Assembly (NCBI GenBank): GCA_026936325.1
Contig: JAPTHN010000010.1
Span: forward strand, 49,140,650 to 49,204,649
Origin: Platynereis dumerilii
Lineage: Eukaryota > Annelida > Polychaeta > Phyllodocida > Nereididae
Length of the DNA stretch: 64,000 bases
Direction of reading: 5' to 3'
The position numbers and the translations under genes were made by a program. Shown piece after piece: positions 24,676-35,886 of this stretch (the first letter of the stretch is position 1; the number at the start of each line of letters is the position of its first letter). The notes under the pieces were generated by a model. The model did not search any database and was not told the DNA's origin. It saw only the letters and a list, made by a program, of their open reading frames with translations.

Positions 24676-26006
24676 GCAGATCTAGATAGATCGAAAGGAA
24701 ACAAAAATTATGAGAAGTTAGAAGAGCGGATATATATATTTAATTGAAATTGATTGCTTGCCTCAAAGACACTGATTGCCATTGAGACAGAAGTTTAATA
24801 ATGTGGGTTCAATGGAGAGCAACACTTAATAGGTCCAATTACCTATTCAGCAGTGCCATTGCCACAATTGCCCAAACGTGATTGCTTGACACTTGCCAAT
24901 GAACAGAGACAGCGGGGAAATGTAGCAGAAGCTAGCAGAAGACCTAATAATCTGCTTCATGCTCTGATCTAGCTGCTCTGCTGGTCAATTACATGGTGGC
25001 GTCATCTGGTAGTCAACTGCCTTTTTAATGACGTCATAGGTGACGTCACAGCCTGAACAGAGCTAGAACGATGTGAATGATCTGACTAAAATAGTTCCCA
25101 GTTCTGTGCCAAGAATTACGACGTGAAATTTTTAATGACCTTCAGTGTATGTCTTACAGCGACAGTGTGTAAACATTCAAATGAATAAAAGCAAAGCTGG
25201 CAGTTTTGTCCCCCGTTTGGGATTTCTTAAAATCGGCACAGTAACACAGACGTCACAGTTACTGTGAAGAGGTCAGACAGGAAAAAAACAACGAAAATGG
25301 AGACTGACATCATTTAGTAGGCTGCAGATTCAGAAGAATTGAAGAATGGGTGATTATTTTCAGTTATAGCACATGAATTTTGACAAAATTTTATGCAACT
25401 TAGTGTAAGGAATTTTTAATTTTTGGCCTCAGATAGAAGATCCAAGCACTAGAAGTTGACCGTCTGCAAAATTGACCAAAAAACGTTTCTTGACAGCTGA
25501 AATTCAGCCAAACATTCAAGTTCAGAGTTCATTTACTTTAAAACTAGATGATTAGAAAAAAAATCCCTACACTAAGTTGCATTGAATTTAGTTTTCTCCA
25601 ATTTGGTTTAGGTCTCAGGCACAGAAATAGCCTGTAACTTCTGAATTTTGCAGCCTACGAAACTGTGTTGGATTGGCAAAATGGCTGTTTTGAGGGCCAT
25701 TTTTGCTGATTTTCTGTCCAGCTTTTTCCAATTTTTGCATGACAACCGTTTCAGATGCATGCAATTTTGCATTACCATTAGTCAGTTAAGGTATCATGTT
25801 GCCTGAAATTTTAATGGCACTTGTATCAGTTGGATATTCAGATAAATATGCTGGTGCAAAATGCTGGAGCCCAGATTTTCTCTGTCAAAAATAGTTCCCA
25901 ATTTAACAACAGGTGGCAGGCCAATGCAAGACTCCACGCTCCCCTTAAATTATTTTTTAACGTCAAGTCACAAGGAAATCAAATAGCAGTTCTGTCCTCA
26001 GTATTT

Positions 26007-29000
26007 TCAGTGGTTTCTTCTTCCGAAGCGTAAAGTCATAGTCCAAAGAAAAGTCGTCACCGACACAAGTAAAGCCGTCCCGCTCAACTTGGAAATTCCA
26101 GCTCCAGAGATCCGTTGGACTGAAACAAACCATTTGCAAATAAAGTTGTCCATGGACATTTATCAGCTAATGTGAAATTTTGTGGTAAGTGCTAAGTACA
26201 ACCCAATAAATTTCCGAAGCTAAAACATGCTAACACTTGCATGCCCCACCACTTCCAAGCCTTAGCACTTCACAGCCCTCCCTTCCACCCATTTATCAGC
26301 AAAATTGCAACAGTTATTTTCTTAAGATAAATTAAGATATTTTAGTCTAAATTGTCTTTATCTTGAGCACAGCAATGGCTTTGTAGTAATAAAGATGGTT
26401 ATTGTAGTAATAAAGATGACTTTTATAGTACTAAAGAAGGTTGTTGGATTGAATTTCCAAATATCTGAAGTAATTTAATTAAACTAATGACACTTACATA
26501 AATTTATAATGACCTTTGGGATTAAGGGGTGAGTGTGAGCCTCGTCCTGAGAGTGTGAGATTTAGAAAAAAAAATTGGATTACTGTACACTGTAGTATGG
26601 ATTCTGGATTTCTATTTCAGGTTATTTAGTTTTACAATGGATACTTACAGAATGCAGGACATAAGTTTCTTCCCAGAGGTAACACGGTGGAAATGAAGTT
26701 TTCCACGACAGATATCCAGGGAATCTGAATCGGAACGCCAATCAGCTTGAGCGTGCAATCCGAAGCCGCAGTGTGAGTGATGTTGAGTATAGTATTGACG
26801 AACCTGGAAAAGCACCAAAATGTGTTTTAGAAATAGAATATGGTTAAATTCCTCTGCAGAACACATGGAAGTTACATTTATCTCAGTGTATATACATGTC
26901 ACTGTTGTGCTATTTTGCATTAAATGAGACCGTTTGAAAACGAAAGATTCTTACGTGCAGTTGACTGAAGGTAGAGAGGTCAACACCATCACTTCACTGT
27001 ACAGAACCCTTGTACAATTGCCTGAAATGTCCAAGTAAAATATTCACTTTCTGATTTTTAGGAATTTCACAGGATAAAAATTTTGTGTTAAACAGAGATT
27101 TTTGAGGCGATGCGGGAGCGCATTGCTGTATAGACTTAGCAATGCTATTTGGGGCAAAAAGTGCCTCTGTATGGCAGACAGAGAGGCCCAAACAGAGGAC
27201 TGGATAAGAAGCGGAAAAACAGGCTGTTGATATTTGTCAGCGGCTAGGGCTAATGTCGCATTAACAAAATTTGGATTATATTATGTATACTTTTGGATAG
27301 GTGGATAGATAGTTAGGATTTTTTATCCAGTATTTACGCACTTTTGTAGGTTATTAGGACAAGAGAATGATGATTTAAACCACTGTCCAACATAAATACA
27401 GATGACCCAGCCGGAGTGGATATTTTTCGGCTGAGGATTCTTTATAAACAGTTCAACAAAAATAAGTCCCCCTTTGGATAAACTTGAATATCACAAAGAT
27501 TCCTTCGCTGATATTTATGACAGTTGGCTAAATTATAGCCCCATATATCGACTTTACAAGTGTGTATTTATAGCTCAGTGGCATTATTCCTGACTGAGCA
27601 AGCAGCCTTCGAGTGAGCCTACCCCTGTTTTCAAAAATCCATGGCTTTTCCAATGGATATGAACAATTTCACCATGCGAGGGAGCCACCAGCTTGATAAA
27701 CCTCATCATGTTTCTGGATAAAATTTGTTTCTCAATCTTGTTTAGAAGATAACTAACGACTTCTTTTGTAACAGTTTTACAGTTTTGGTTCCTTGGATGC
27801 AATAACAAGTAATCTGAGTGGAGTTTAAACACTTTTTGGTAAATTTTTTTTTGGAAAAACCAAAACTTAGGATTTTTGAAAAGAGGGGTACGTGCACTCG
27901 GGGTCTGCTGGCGCAGACAAAAATTTAGCAATAAAGCTACAAATGCACACGCAGACTGTCAATATGCAGGCCTACAAACTGGCCAACTTTCACCAAAATC
28001 GGAGAAGAGGTCTTTGAGATATTCACGTTTTTGTAAAGGGGGACTTATTTTTGTTGAACTGTTTATATACCATCAAGAACCTTAAAATTGCGTTAAGAGT
28101 GTAAATCACTCACATCCGCCATTGACCATTGTAGTGGTCATCTGAACGACATTGTAGACTGCATCGGCATAGGCTTGAGATCCCGGGATGACACCGAGGA
28201 GACAGCGACTACACTGCTGCAAAGTGGCCTGCATAGTTGCAATGTCCCTGAAACAGACTCATTGCTTTTATCATTTCAATTCACTTCATGTATAAATTAG
28301 ATGTAATCTTGACAAAATGTATATAAAATTTCTGAAATGGCTGCAAAAATATAGCAAGTTGAAAATGCAAAAATGTAATTTAAAACACACAATCATATAT
28401 AAATATTTTATGATTAGTGACAAACTGCAGTTTGATGGAGATGCACCGGAGTATAAAATTACCAGTGATTTGCTTATAGGTAGATAAGAATTTATGGTCA
28501 TGTAATATATGAAATTCGTCAACAGGGTAAGTGATACCATCAGACAAATGTACTAAGATCCAGTCTGGAGCAGACGCTCTTTTATGTGTCACGTGGTTTC
28601 GAGAGGCGAAGCCTCGAGCTCTGGCATGCTGCCATCGCCCCCCCCCCCCTACTCAGCCAGAGAGCGTCTGCTCAAGACTGCCTAAGATCTTACTTACATG
28701 CATAATTTTGACAGATTTTCCAATTGGAAACCTGCCACTGTTCCTATCGTGTTAAAGAAGCTGAAGGCGCAAGTCAATTGGTCGTTTGTGGTGCATTCCT
28801 CAACTGTAAAACAAAATAAATTTTAAAAAGTCAGTGTGATGTTATGTAATCAAATTTTTATAAGATAACAATTCAAACCATTCTCATTATATTCTTATCA
28901 GTACTTATACCATTCGACACCTCTGTCAGCCAATCACATTACAGTATTCCAGGGGAATAATTCCTATATTCTTTGTTGTCCAGTTATCCTCTCATGTTTG

Positions 29001-31404
29001 ACTGTTTGAGTGTTTGTCTCATAGTATAAGCTGGTTATTCACCATGGGATCAGGAATATGTGTTTATTACACCTCAGCCTAAAGGCCTCGGGTGATAAAT
29101 CACATATTCCCTCTCCCGTGGTGAATACCCTTTACACAGTACATATCAAATTATTGACATTTATGTCTGTTACATGTGACAACGACAAAACTTACGTCCA
29201 GGACTGTATATCCCAAATGGTAAATGTTAACAAAGCTAATAGAAAGATATTGTGTGAGATGTGAAGTTGGCCAGAGATTGTCCAAAGAATGCATCATACC
29301 CACCAAAATACATTAGAGTCATTCCCAAAGAAATAAACACTTTAGCTCCCCCTTGTGTTGATTTTTGCTAACAAAATGAGAATGTGGGCGTTTTTGGAAA
29401 GGTTACACGAGTAACTCGAGTGACACGAGTCACGAGGGTTTGTTTCCGAACACCCAAAACTCGACTCTCGTTCCTAACTAACTTACTAAATCATATATGT
29501 ATGCATGCTCACCACAAAATTAACTCAAGCATAATATATGTACGTACGTCTTTCTTTATTACAATAGTGTTGTCTGTCCAATGCATCAATTCTGTTCCCG
29601 AAAGACTGCAATTTGGCGTCACTTCCACATTTCAGGCACTTCTGTAAGGCTGCTAAGACTTGGTTCTTCGTTTCGCTGAAAAGTATACATTGTAAGATTG
29701 TTATATGCATATTAAACAAAGGCCATAGACTAAGAGAAAAACGGTATCCAGTAACGAAATCAAATGGCAGAATGTTTCAAATTGTTTCAAATTTTAATTT
29801 GAAATTCAAAGTCGCCCTTTCAAATAGTTTGAAAATTGAAGCAGATACCTACACGCATACATAGGGCTGTTCAAGGATCTCGTTGGCATCTTCGTAACAT
29901 TCCTCTATCGTGTTCATCGGGCAACTGCATGAAGCTAAAATAGATTGAAATATCATTTTTCTACACAACTTTCCAAAAGTTTAAACACACCAGAAAAAGT
30001 TAGGTTCCTTTTTTAAAAAGAATACTCTATTTTTATACACACATTTTACTCATTTCAGGCATAGGACAGATTTCACGAAAAGTGCTCTAAGAAGGTACCT
30101 TAAACTTCCCAACCCTTTTGTTATCTCTCTGTTGCTTCCTGAAGCAAGTAAAGCTATTACTAAATACATCTGTGAGCTAAGGAAAAAATATCAATAAAAT
30201 AATCTTCAAATATGTAGCTTTTTGCTCTTAAAAAAGATATATTTTTTATCCCTTATGAGGAAATTTTTTGACAACCAAACTGGTGATCACACATGCTTAC
30301 TTTGGCACTCTGTGGAATCTGCTAAAACCAATTCAGGAAAATGTTATGATATAGCCTATGATTGATAAAAAACGTCTTGAAAATTATTTTGGAACCATTT
30401 TTAGTTGTGTTGGTCATTATAAAACTTGAAAAAAAAATAAAAAAATGAAAATAGACTGCTAATGTAATGCGATTCCATCAGAGGACACTAAGGTTATATT
30501 AGCAACTTTTACATTCTTGCTGCTTATGCCAATTTCAAATGTGAAATACTAAAATTTTATTGAAAAACATGTCTTGTTTGCCTATATTCATCACCCAAAA
30601 CATAAAATACTGGGTGTGGTAGCCTTTTTTTTTTATTGCTAATGTAACTGCAATTTCGCATCTGTCCATTTCATAGTGTTACATTAGCAAAATTTGTCTA
30701 TATAATTACATTAACAAACACATGATTAGATATCAATTTTTTTGGTACCCTGCTGGTGATTTTATTTATATTGCAGTAGGATCAGCATAAAAAATTCCGT
30801 CTTCCATCATTTAACATTGTTACATTAGCACAAGGCGACATATCTTTAGTAACTCTGATCTACCAATCCAACAGAAAACAGTGTTTACCCATGATTTTAT
30901 TTAATGAATTGACACAATAAAAGATTAGAATTGCAGCTTTTTTTGTCCTGTCAGCTGTCCTTAGAAAAAGCACCTTGAGAAAATCTGAGAAGCTAAGAAT
31001 CAATTATGTCTGGCCTTATCAGTCTTGTGCTAATGTAACTTGTGGTAAGTCATTTTGCAGCTTTTTGTGAAATCTGACAGCGAATTCTGGCAAAAAATGC
31101 TAAAAATTCGGGCAAAGATCCCTATTGATAGGTGACAATAAACAAACTAATTAAATTACTTGAGATATTTCTTCAAATAAGAAGATTAGAAAGCCGTCAA
31201 TTGTGTGGCAAAGCCAGTTTGCTAGTTGAATATTAGAAAATTAATTTTTCAGTGGACCGCCAATCTGGAGAGAGCTCTAAGCCATATCTTGTCAATAACT
31301 AGTCAACTTCACATGTGTCAGCGAGACGACATGTGTCCTGGGACTGTATACTCACCGAGACCAAAATGCAGTGTCGGCAAGCCTAAGAACAGGGCAGTCT
31401 TCAT
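26007..31404 (-). CDS. Gene 2: paralogous secreted cysteine-rich protein, 8 exons, 277 aa
   Basis: Coding exons (minus): 31404-31356, 29934-29853, 29675-29548, 28803-28698, 28247-28114, 27021-26955, 26803-26649, 26119-26007. Lengths of 49, 82, 128, 106, 134, 67, 155 and 113 sum to 834 nt, open to a TGA at 26009-26007, with the same intron phases as gene 1. Exon 2 is three codons shorter than in gene 1. Both sequons are kept (NCT, NIT). This is the most divergent member: its leader, MKTALFLGLPTLHFGLGASC, is less hydrophobic than the other two, and the last exon has lost the final cysteine (TMTLRFGRRNH where the paralogues have TMAS(L/I)CGRG(N/H)N), leaving 17. The coding frame is intact, so it is called a gene rather than a pseudogene. 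Function is unknown; the protein is presumably secreted. Confidence 0.85.
27443..28067. mobile_element. TIR element in intron 5 of gene 2
   Basis: A roughly 33-bp inverted terminus, beginning TATAAACAGTTCAACAAAAA and running to CCCCCTTT, lies at both ends. Further inward the similarity continues weakly (GAATATC.CAAAGA). No coding region. It sits cleanly between exons 5 and 6. Confidence 0.8.
28896..29130 (+). mobile_element. Fold-back repeat FB1, copy 1 (intron 3 of gene 2)
   Basis: The inner part is palindromic: TTATTCACCATGGGA...GGAATATGTG mirrored by CACATATTCC...CCCGTGGTGAATA. The flank TTATACCATTC.ACACCTCTG and the whole unit recur inverted at 45953-46192. Confidence 0.75.
30065..31079. 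mobile_element. Putative element with seven GCTAATGTAAC words
   Basis: In intron 1 of gene 2. GCTAATGTAAC or its reverse GTTACATTAGC, with small variants, occurs at 30458, 30494, 30638, 30678, 30706, 30819 and 31029. Possible ends are ACAGATTTCACGAAAAG (30066) and the inverse of TCAGATTTCACAAAAAG (to 31077). Borders are tentative; the word array itself is clear. Confidence 0.5.
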
Positions 31405-31985
31405 CTGGAAATTTAACAATACAACCAGTTAGACCATTGCGGTAATACAGCCCAACTCAAAGATTTTCTTTAATCTCATACCATAAAAAAGATTCACACC
31501 CTCCTAAACATTTCTTTTGTTTTTACATGTACTTTTGACCCCTCAATGCCCTGACTACCAAACTGCTGGTTCCATACTATGAGTTTAAATAGGTTAAGAT
31601 TTGCCATATTGATATCAAGGCTTATCGAATCATAACTATCAAAAGATCCATCTGGCAATAAGAAAAAAGCTGAGACCTTAGAGCTGTTTGCGGATCAGCG
31701 GTCCAAACCGTTTCAAAATTAACTTTCAACTTGGTCGTGTGATGTCACTGGCTTAAAAGTGTTTTGTTTTTGTCAGTTATGGTTAATCAGTTGATTCAGT
31801 GCTTATCATATCTGGCGACATGGGTGAAAATAAACAAACTAATAAAATGACTTAAGGTACTTCATCAAATAAGAAGATTAGGAGACCAACAGAAAACTGT
31901 CGATGATGTGGCAAGCCAGTTTGCAAATTATATAAAAATAAGAAAATTATTTATATTAGTGGACCGCCAATTCACAAAGAGCTAC
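31131..31985. repeat. Degenerate direct repeat flanking exon 1 of gene 2
   Basis: About 160 bases at 31131-31290 and 31822-31985 are similar (shared ATAAACAAACTAATWAAAT, TCAAATAAGAAGATTAG, AAGCCAGTTTGC, AGTGGACCGCCAAT). Exon 1 lies between the copies. Confidence 0.65.
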
Positions 31986-32687
31986 ATATAACTGCAACTA
32001 AGTTGTGAAAACATTTGCCTGTAGAATTATACAATATTTAGGCTTAGCCCAATACCTTATTGAGGTGTAGGCCTACGTTGGCCTACTTGTATACAATGTA
32101 TACATTTTGAAACAACATCAAACTTTTTAAACAATTTAGTCAAATTAAGATGCAAAGGAGGATTATGAGGGTTATCACTTCTGATCATTGCTTGCAATGC
32201 ATCTCTGAGGTAATTGTTTTAGTTTCAAGCTCAAGTTTGTGATCGTTTTAAGAAAGAGACCTGCAGAAATATTTGGCACAAATCCTATCATTTCAGGAAA
32301 TCATTTCCTTTCGCTCCATGTCGTTTTGTATAATTGGGGAATAACTGTTAAACTTAGGTCCACTTATAGGTCTACTTAGGCCCACTTTTCATGGTTAAAC
32401 ATGGGGTTCCACACACTCCCTTCTCTATGCTGAGTTGCTTGTTCACAAAGAATGTCTGTGTTGGTTTGTTGTTGTGTTTTTTTTTTGTTTCTCACGTCAA
32501 TCTGCATGAGAACTCATGCATCTCTGACTGCCAGAAAAGGAAGCTATTGAATGGTCAAGGTCATCATTTTTATGCCAGGTTTCATGAAAATCCTCAAAAT
32601 ATTGTATGACTTGTAATTTTTATAATTCATTAATCTGTTTATCTTCCACTACGGCAGGTATACCGCGTTCACCAAAAAAAAGGTAAA

Positions 32688-33066
32688 CTCTTACTGTCTT
32701 GAAATAAATTACGAAAAAAGAGTGGACTGTTGCACTGTGAAAGTGGCACTTCGTGTCATCATGTCGCAGCGCTGACCTCTATCCATCATTCTGATGATTT
32801 GTCATTATCAGTCCCAATACTTTCAGTGTTAATTTGATGTAAGGAGATTAATACTGCTTGTTAGTGCCAGCCAAATGAAAGGATTATGTATCAGATTTTT
32901 ACTCTAAAATCAGTTGTACACATCAAAAGGCCTTCTCTTCATCATGACCAATCAAACAGCCTCTATTGTTTCCATATTGAATGTAGAGAAGATGACACTT
33001 CAAAGTGCAAAAATTTACATTAATCCAGACTCATCTTTTGCCTATCGAGTCGGCAGGCTGTAATTA
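32688..33066 (+). mobile_element. MITE family M1, copy 3
   Basis: Aligns with copy 1 throughout (AGAGTGGACTGTTGCACTGTG, GGATTATGTATCAGATTTTT, ACTCTAAAATCAGTTG, CAAACAGCCTCTATTG). The ends are more degraded. It lies between genes 2 and 3. Confidence 0.7.
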
Positions 33067-33137
33067 TTTCAGTGGTCATAAGGAAATGCCAAAATGATTA
33101 TAGCACAGTGTTTATACCTCATTTTAGTGACAACTAT

Positions 33138-33190
33138 CAGATAGATAGATAGATATAGATAGATAGGTAGATAGATATAGATAGATATGG
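33138..33190. repeat. GATA microsatellite, tail of the adjacent SINE
   Basis: Degenerate (TAGA)n. On the minus strand it is a TATC tail directly after the SINE body. Confidence 0.85.
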
Positions 33191-33505
33191 TAAGTGCAGC
33201 CCTCTAAGCCCAGTTCTAGGCACTCACGAGGGTTGATTGATGAGATGAGAGAGAGAGAGAGCAGGAGTCCTCAACATGTTACACATTTACCCCATGTGAG
33301 GGATCTTTTACTTGCCCAGCACAGACACTGATACAAGGGGCCGCCAATTTAACTTCTCATCCGAACGACATCCAGCTGGGATTTTGCTCATAAAGGTGCA
33401 CTGAAAATTTCTGGTTCCCCAACCGGGAGTCGAACCCTATACATGCAGGCAAAGACCTTCAGCGGAGCAGGCGGGAACCTTAACCACTACACCACCATGC
33501 TGCCT
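33191..33505 (-). mobile_element. tRNA-derived SINE with good A and B boxes
   Basis: On the minus strand the head reads GGCAGCATGG, then box A-like GTGTAGTGGTTAAGG and box B GGGTTCGACTCCC (about 33437-33425). It is followed by an unrelated body and a TATC tail. It differs from the SINEs at 12551 and 54576. Confidence 0.8.
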
Positions 33506-34988
33506 TTATTGATATCAACACATCATGTTTACAGATGATTCCATAATTGTAGACCCTGAGACTCAATGTTTTTTTTTTCATGGACATGTGTTCTATATGA
33601 AAAAGTGACAAAAAAAACTTAGGACATAATTTTTCCAAGCAGAACACATGTCCAAGAAAAAAATCACATTCAGTTTCAATTTCTAAAAACATGAAAGCAT
33701 CTTTAAAATGAAGAAAAAAACATAATATTAGAAATATGCACATACCTTTAATGTTTCAAAAGAGTGGTAGTTTTCCGGGGTTTTTATTTTATTTTTTGTG
33801 CGGGAGTGAAGATAATGTTTCTCGGGTAAGATCCCCGAAAAAGCTGTTCAGCATGTGATTCCAAAAACCAATTTCTAATTTTTGACCAGTACTTGTGCTG
33901 AATCCTAGCTGGCACAGAACAGCGTGAATGATGTGAACCTGCAGACCTCAGATCCTCAGATTCCTTCCTCATAAAGTCACATTAATGACAACCCTCGTCA
34001 AGTTTAAGGATATAGGATGACTGAGAGATTCACATGAGTGGTAAATATTATAAAATTGAACTCATTCTCATTTGATATATGTAATGTGTCTCAAAATAAA
34101 GTCCCAGGACAAGTGTTGTGTTGCAGGGTAATGAATGAAGTGATGCTTCACTAGATAACTATTCATTCCTATTCATTTCTGCAACCCTAAACCCATTTAC
34201 AATAGGTCAAGAGAGGTCAAGGAAAATTTGGTGTGTCTTGGTCTAACATAATGTCACCATTCTCAACCCTGATCATTCCCATGAAGACTAAATCATAGGC
34301 TATTGGTGAATGTAATTGTACATGGCATTACCTGTGAGATAATGATATGTTTGTAGATTTATTTTAAAACAACTTTTGCGAAGACTTATTAGGGGGAAAA
34401 CGGAAACTAAAATTTTTTGGACATATTTCATTTCAATATTAAAAAAAACTTTTTCACAATACAGTAATGTGTTGCTCTTCTAAACAAGAGATACTCTCTG
34501 AAAAAAAAAGGATGAGCTATAGTTTTCCAACCTTTTAAATCCAAAATCTGTCTGCCTAAATGTACAGACAATGTGGGTATTTAAATCCGGTATTCCTATT
34601 GTGACTACTTTATAGTACATGAAAATAATAAGTATAGAAAGTATATCAAAAATAAAAATGATTTCAAGAAAGTCCGGGATAGAAAGCAACAATAATTTTA
34701 TTTGATAGAAAATTATGCATCATTTCAGTCATGCCAAAACTTTAAATTTCACATGCAATTATACAACATATATTTACGTACTTTCAATGACAAATAAAGA
34801 TATATGTAGGCCTATATATATACTCGTACACATATTTTTTGCAATTTTTCACCCCTCTTTAAACATTCCAATACACAGAGAAATGGTCAATCTTACATCA
34901 AGCTGAGGAACAACCAATGTGAAGAGCAAGCCCAAATTAAACAATTCATATATTTTCTCCTCTCTTAAAAGAGCAACGATTTTTTCAA
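33506..34988. other. Intergenic, nothing recognised
   Basis: AT-rich sequence without gene, clear repeat or RNA signal. Confidence 0.5.
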
Positions 34989-35886
34989 TTAGAGTGGGTC
35001 GGGGCAAGAAGCCCGGGTTAGGTGAGAAGCCCCCCCAGGGTTATTTCTAAACTTACATTTTTGGTGCATTTACTTGTTGATAGGATTGAAGCTAATGGCT
35101 TTTAGGTGACGTCACAAATTTTCAAGGCATTCAGCACCAAAGCATAGTCGTAATTAAAGAAACAAAAAAAGGTGCATCGTTTTTGTAACTTTGATTAATT
35201 CTTTGAAAGTGGTTGTCAGAAATAACTTTGGAAATTTTTAAAAATCTAATGGATATCTGCATTGCTTCACTTTATGACCATCACTTAAATATGATTTGGA
35301 TCATTTTTTTTGCATTTTAGCTCAAAATATAGAGGTCAAATTAAAATATATGGGTTCGGGGCGAGAGGCCCCACATGGTATGGGGCATGGGGCCCCCTTC
35401 ACTGAGGCCTCGAAGCTGCTTCAGGAACCATTTAATAATGTGTACTTTACCTTAAATCTTGATAGAATAGCTAGTCGAAATAGAAAAAATTTTGGCCGAA
35501 ATTGAAAAAGGGCAAAAAATATTAAAAAATAAATGTATGAACAGAAAAATTCTGAAATTCAGAAAAAGTGAATAGACTGCCTTAAAAATGATAGAAGAAC
35601 CCCAAGAAATAACTTTCAAGCTGAATGCACTCGCAAAAAAAATTTCCATAGGATTATAATAGGGGGGCTTCTTGCCCGATGGGTGGGGTAAGAAGGCCAT
35701 TTTAATTTTTTTACAAAAAGGGCCATAACTCCTTTATTGAAATTGGTAGACATTTGTTTCACTAGTTATAAGTAGAGTTAAGTGATCCCTTCCTGACAGC
35801 ATAAGCATTCAAATAATCGACTACAAAAAGTAGGTCAAATCGCTACTCGAAGTTAAGGGGGGCTGCATGCCCCGCGCTACTCTACA
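34989..35886. mobile_element. TIR element with GGGGCAAGAAGCCCC words
   Basis: Left TAGAGTGGGTCGGGGCA and right (inverted) TAGAGTAGCGCGGGGCA. The word GGGGCAAGAAGCCC and variants recur near 35001, 35013, 35357, 35380, 35662 and 35858, in both orientations. The end design resembles the element at 11917 (GTAGAGGAGAGCGGGGCA). Non-coding. Confidence 0.7.

Larger units (their letters stand above)
18309..25948. mobile_element. Possible 7.6-kb piggyBac-like element (paired TTAA termini)
   Basis: TTAA (18309-18312) followed by a 23-bp terminus starting GGGGAGCGTGGAGTCTTG is repeated exactly in inverse at 25922-25948, again ending in TTAA. TTAA target sites are characteristic of piggyBac. A second inverted pair, TTCAGG(T/C)TGTGACGTCA, lies at 18367-18383 and 25041-25057, supporting a single element. 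No transposase is recognisable; the interior is filled with other elements. Alternatively these are facing ends of two separate copies. Confidence 0.45.

Noticed and set aside
26007-26119. Gene 2 as a pseudogene
   Set aside because: Despite the lost cysteine and changed leader, all eight exons keep splice sites, phases and an open frame of 277 residues.
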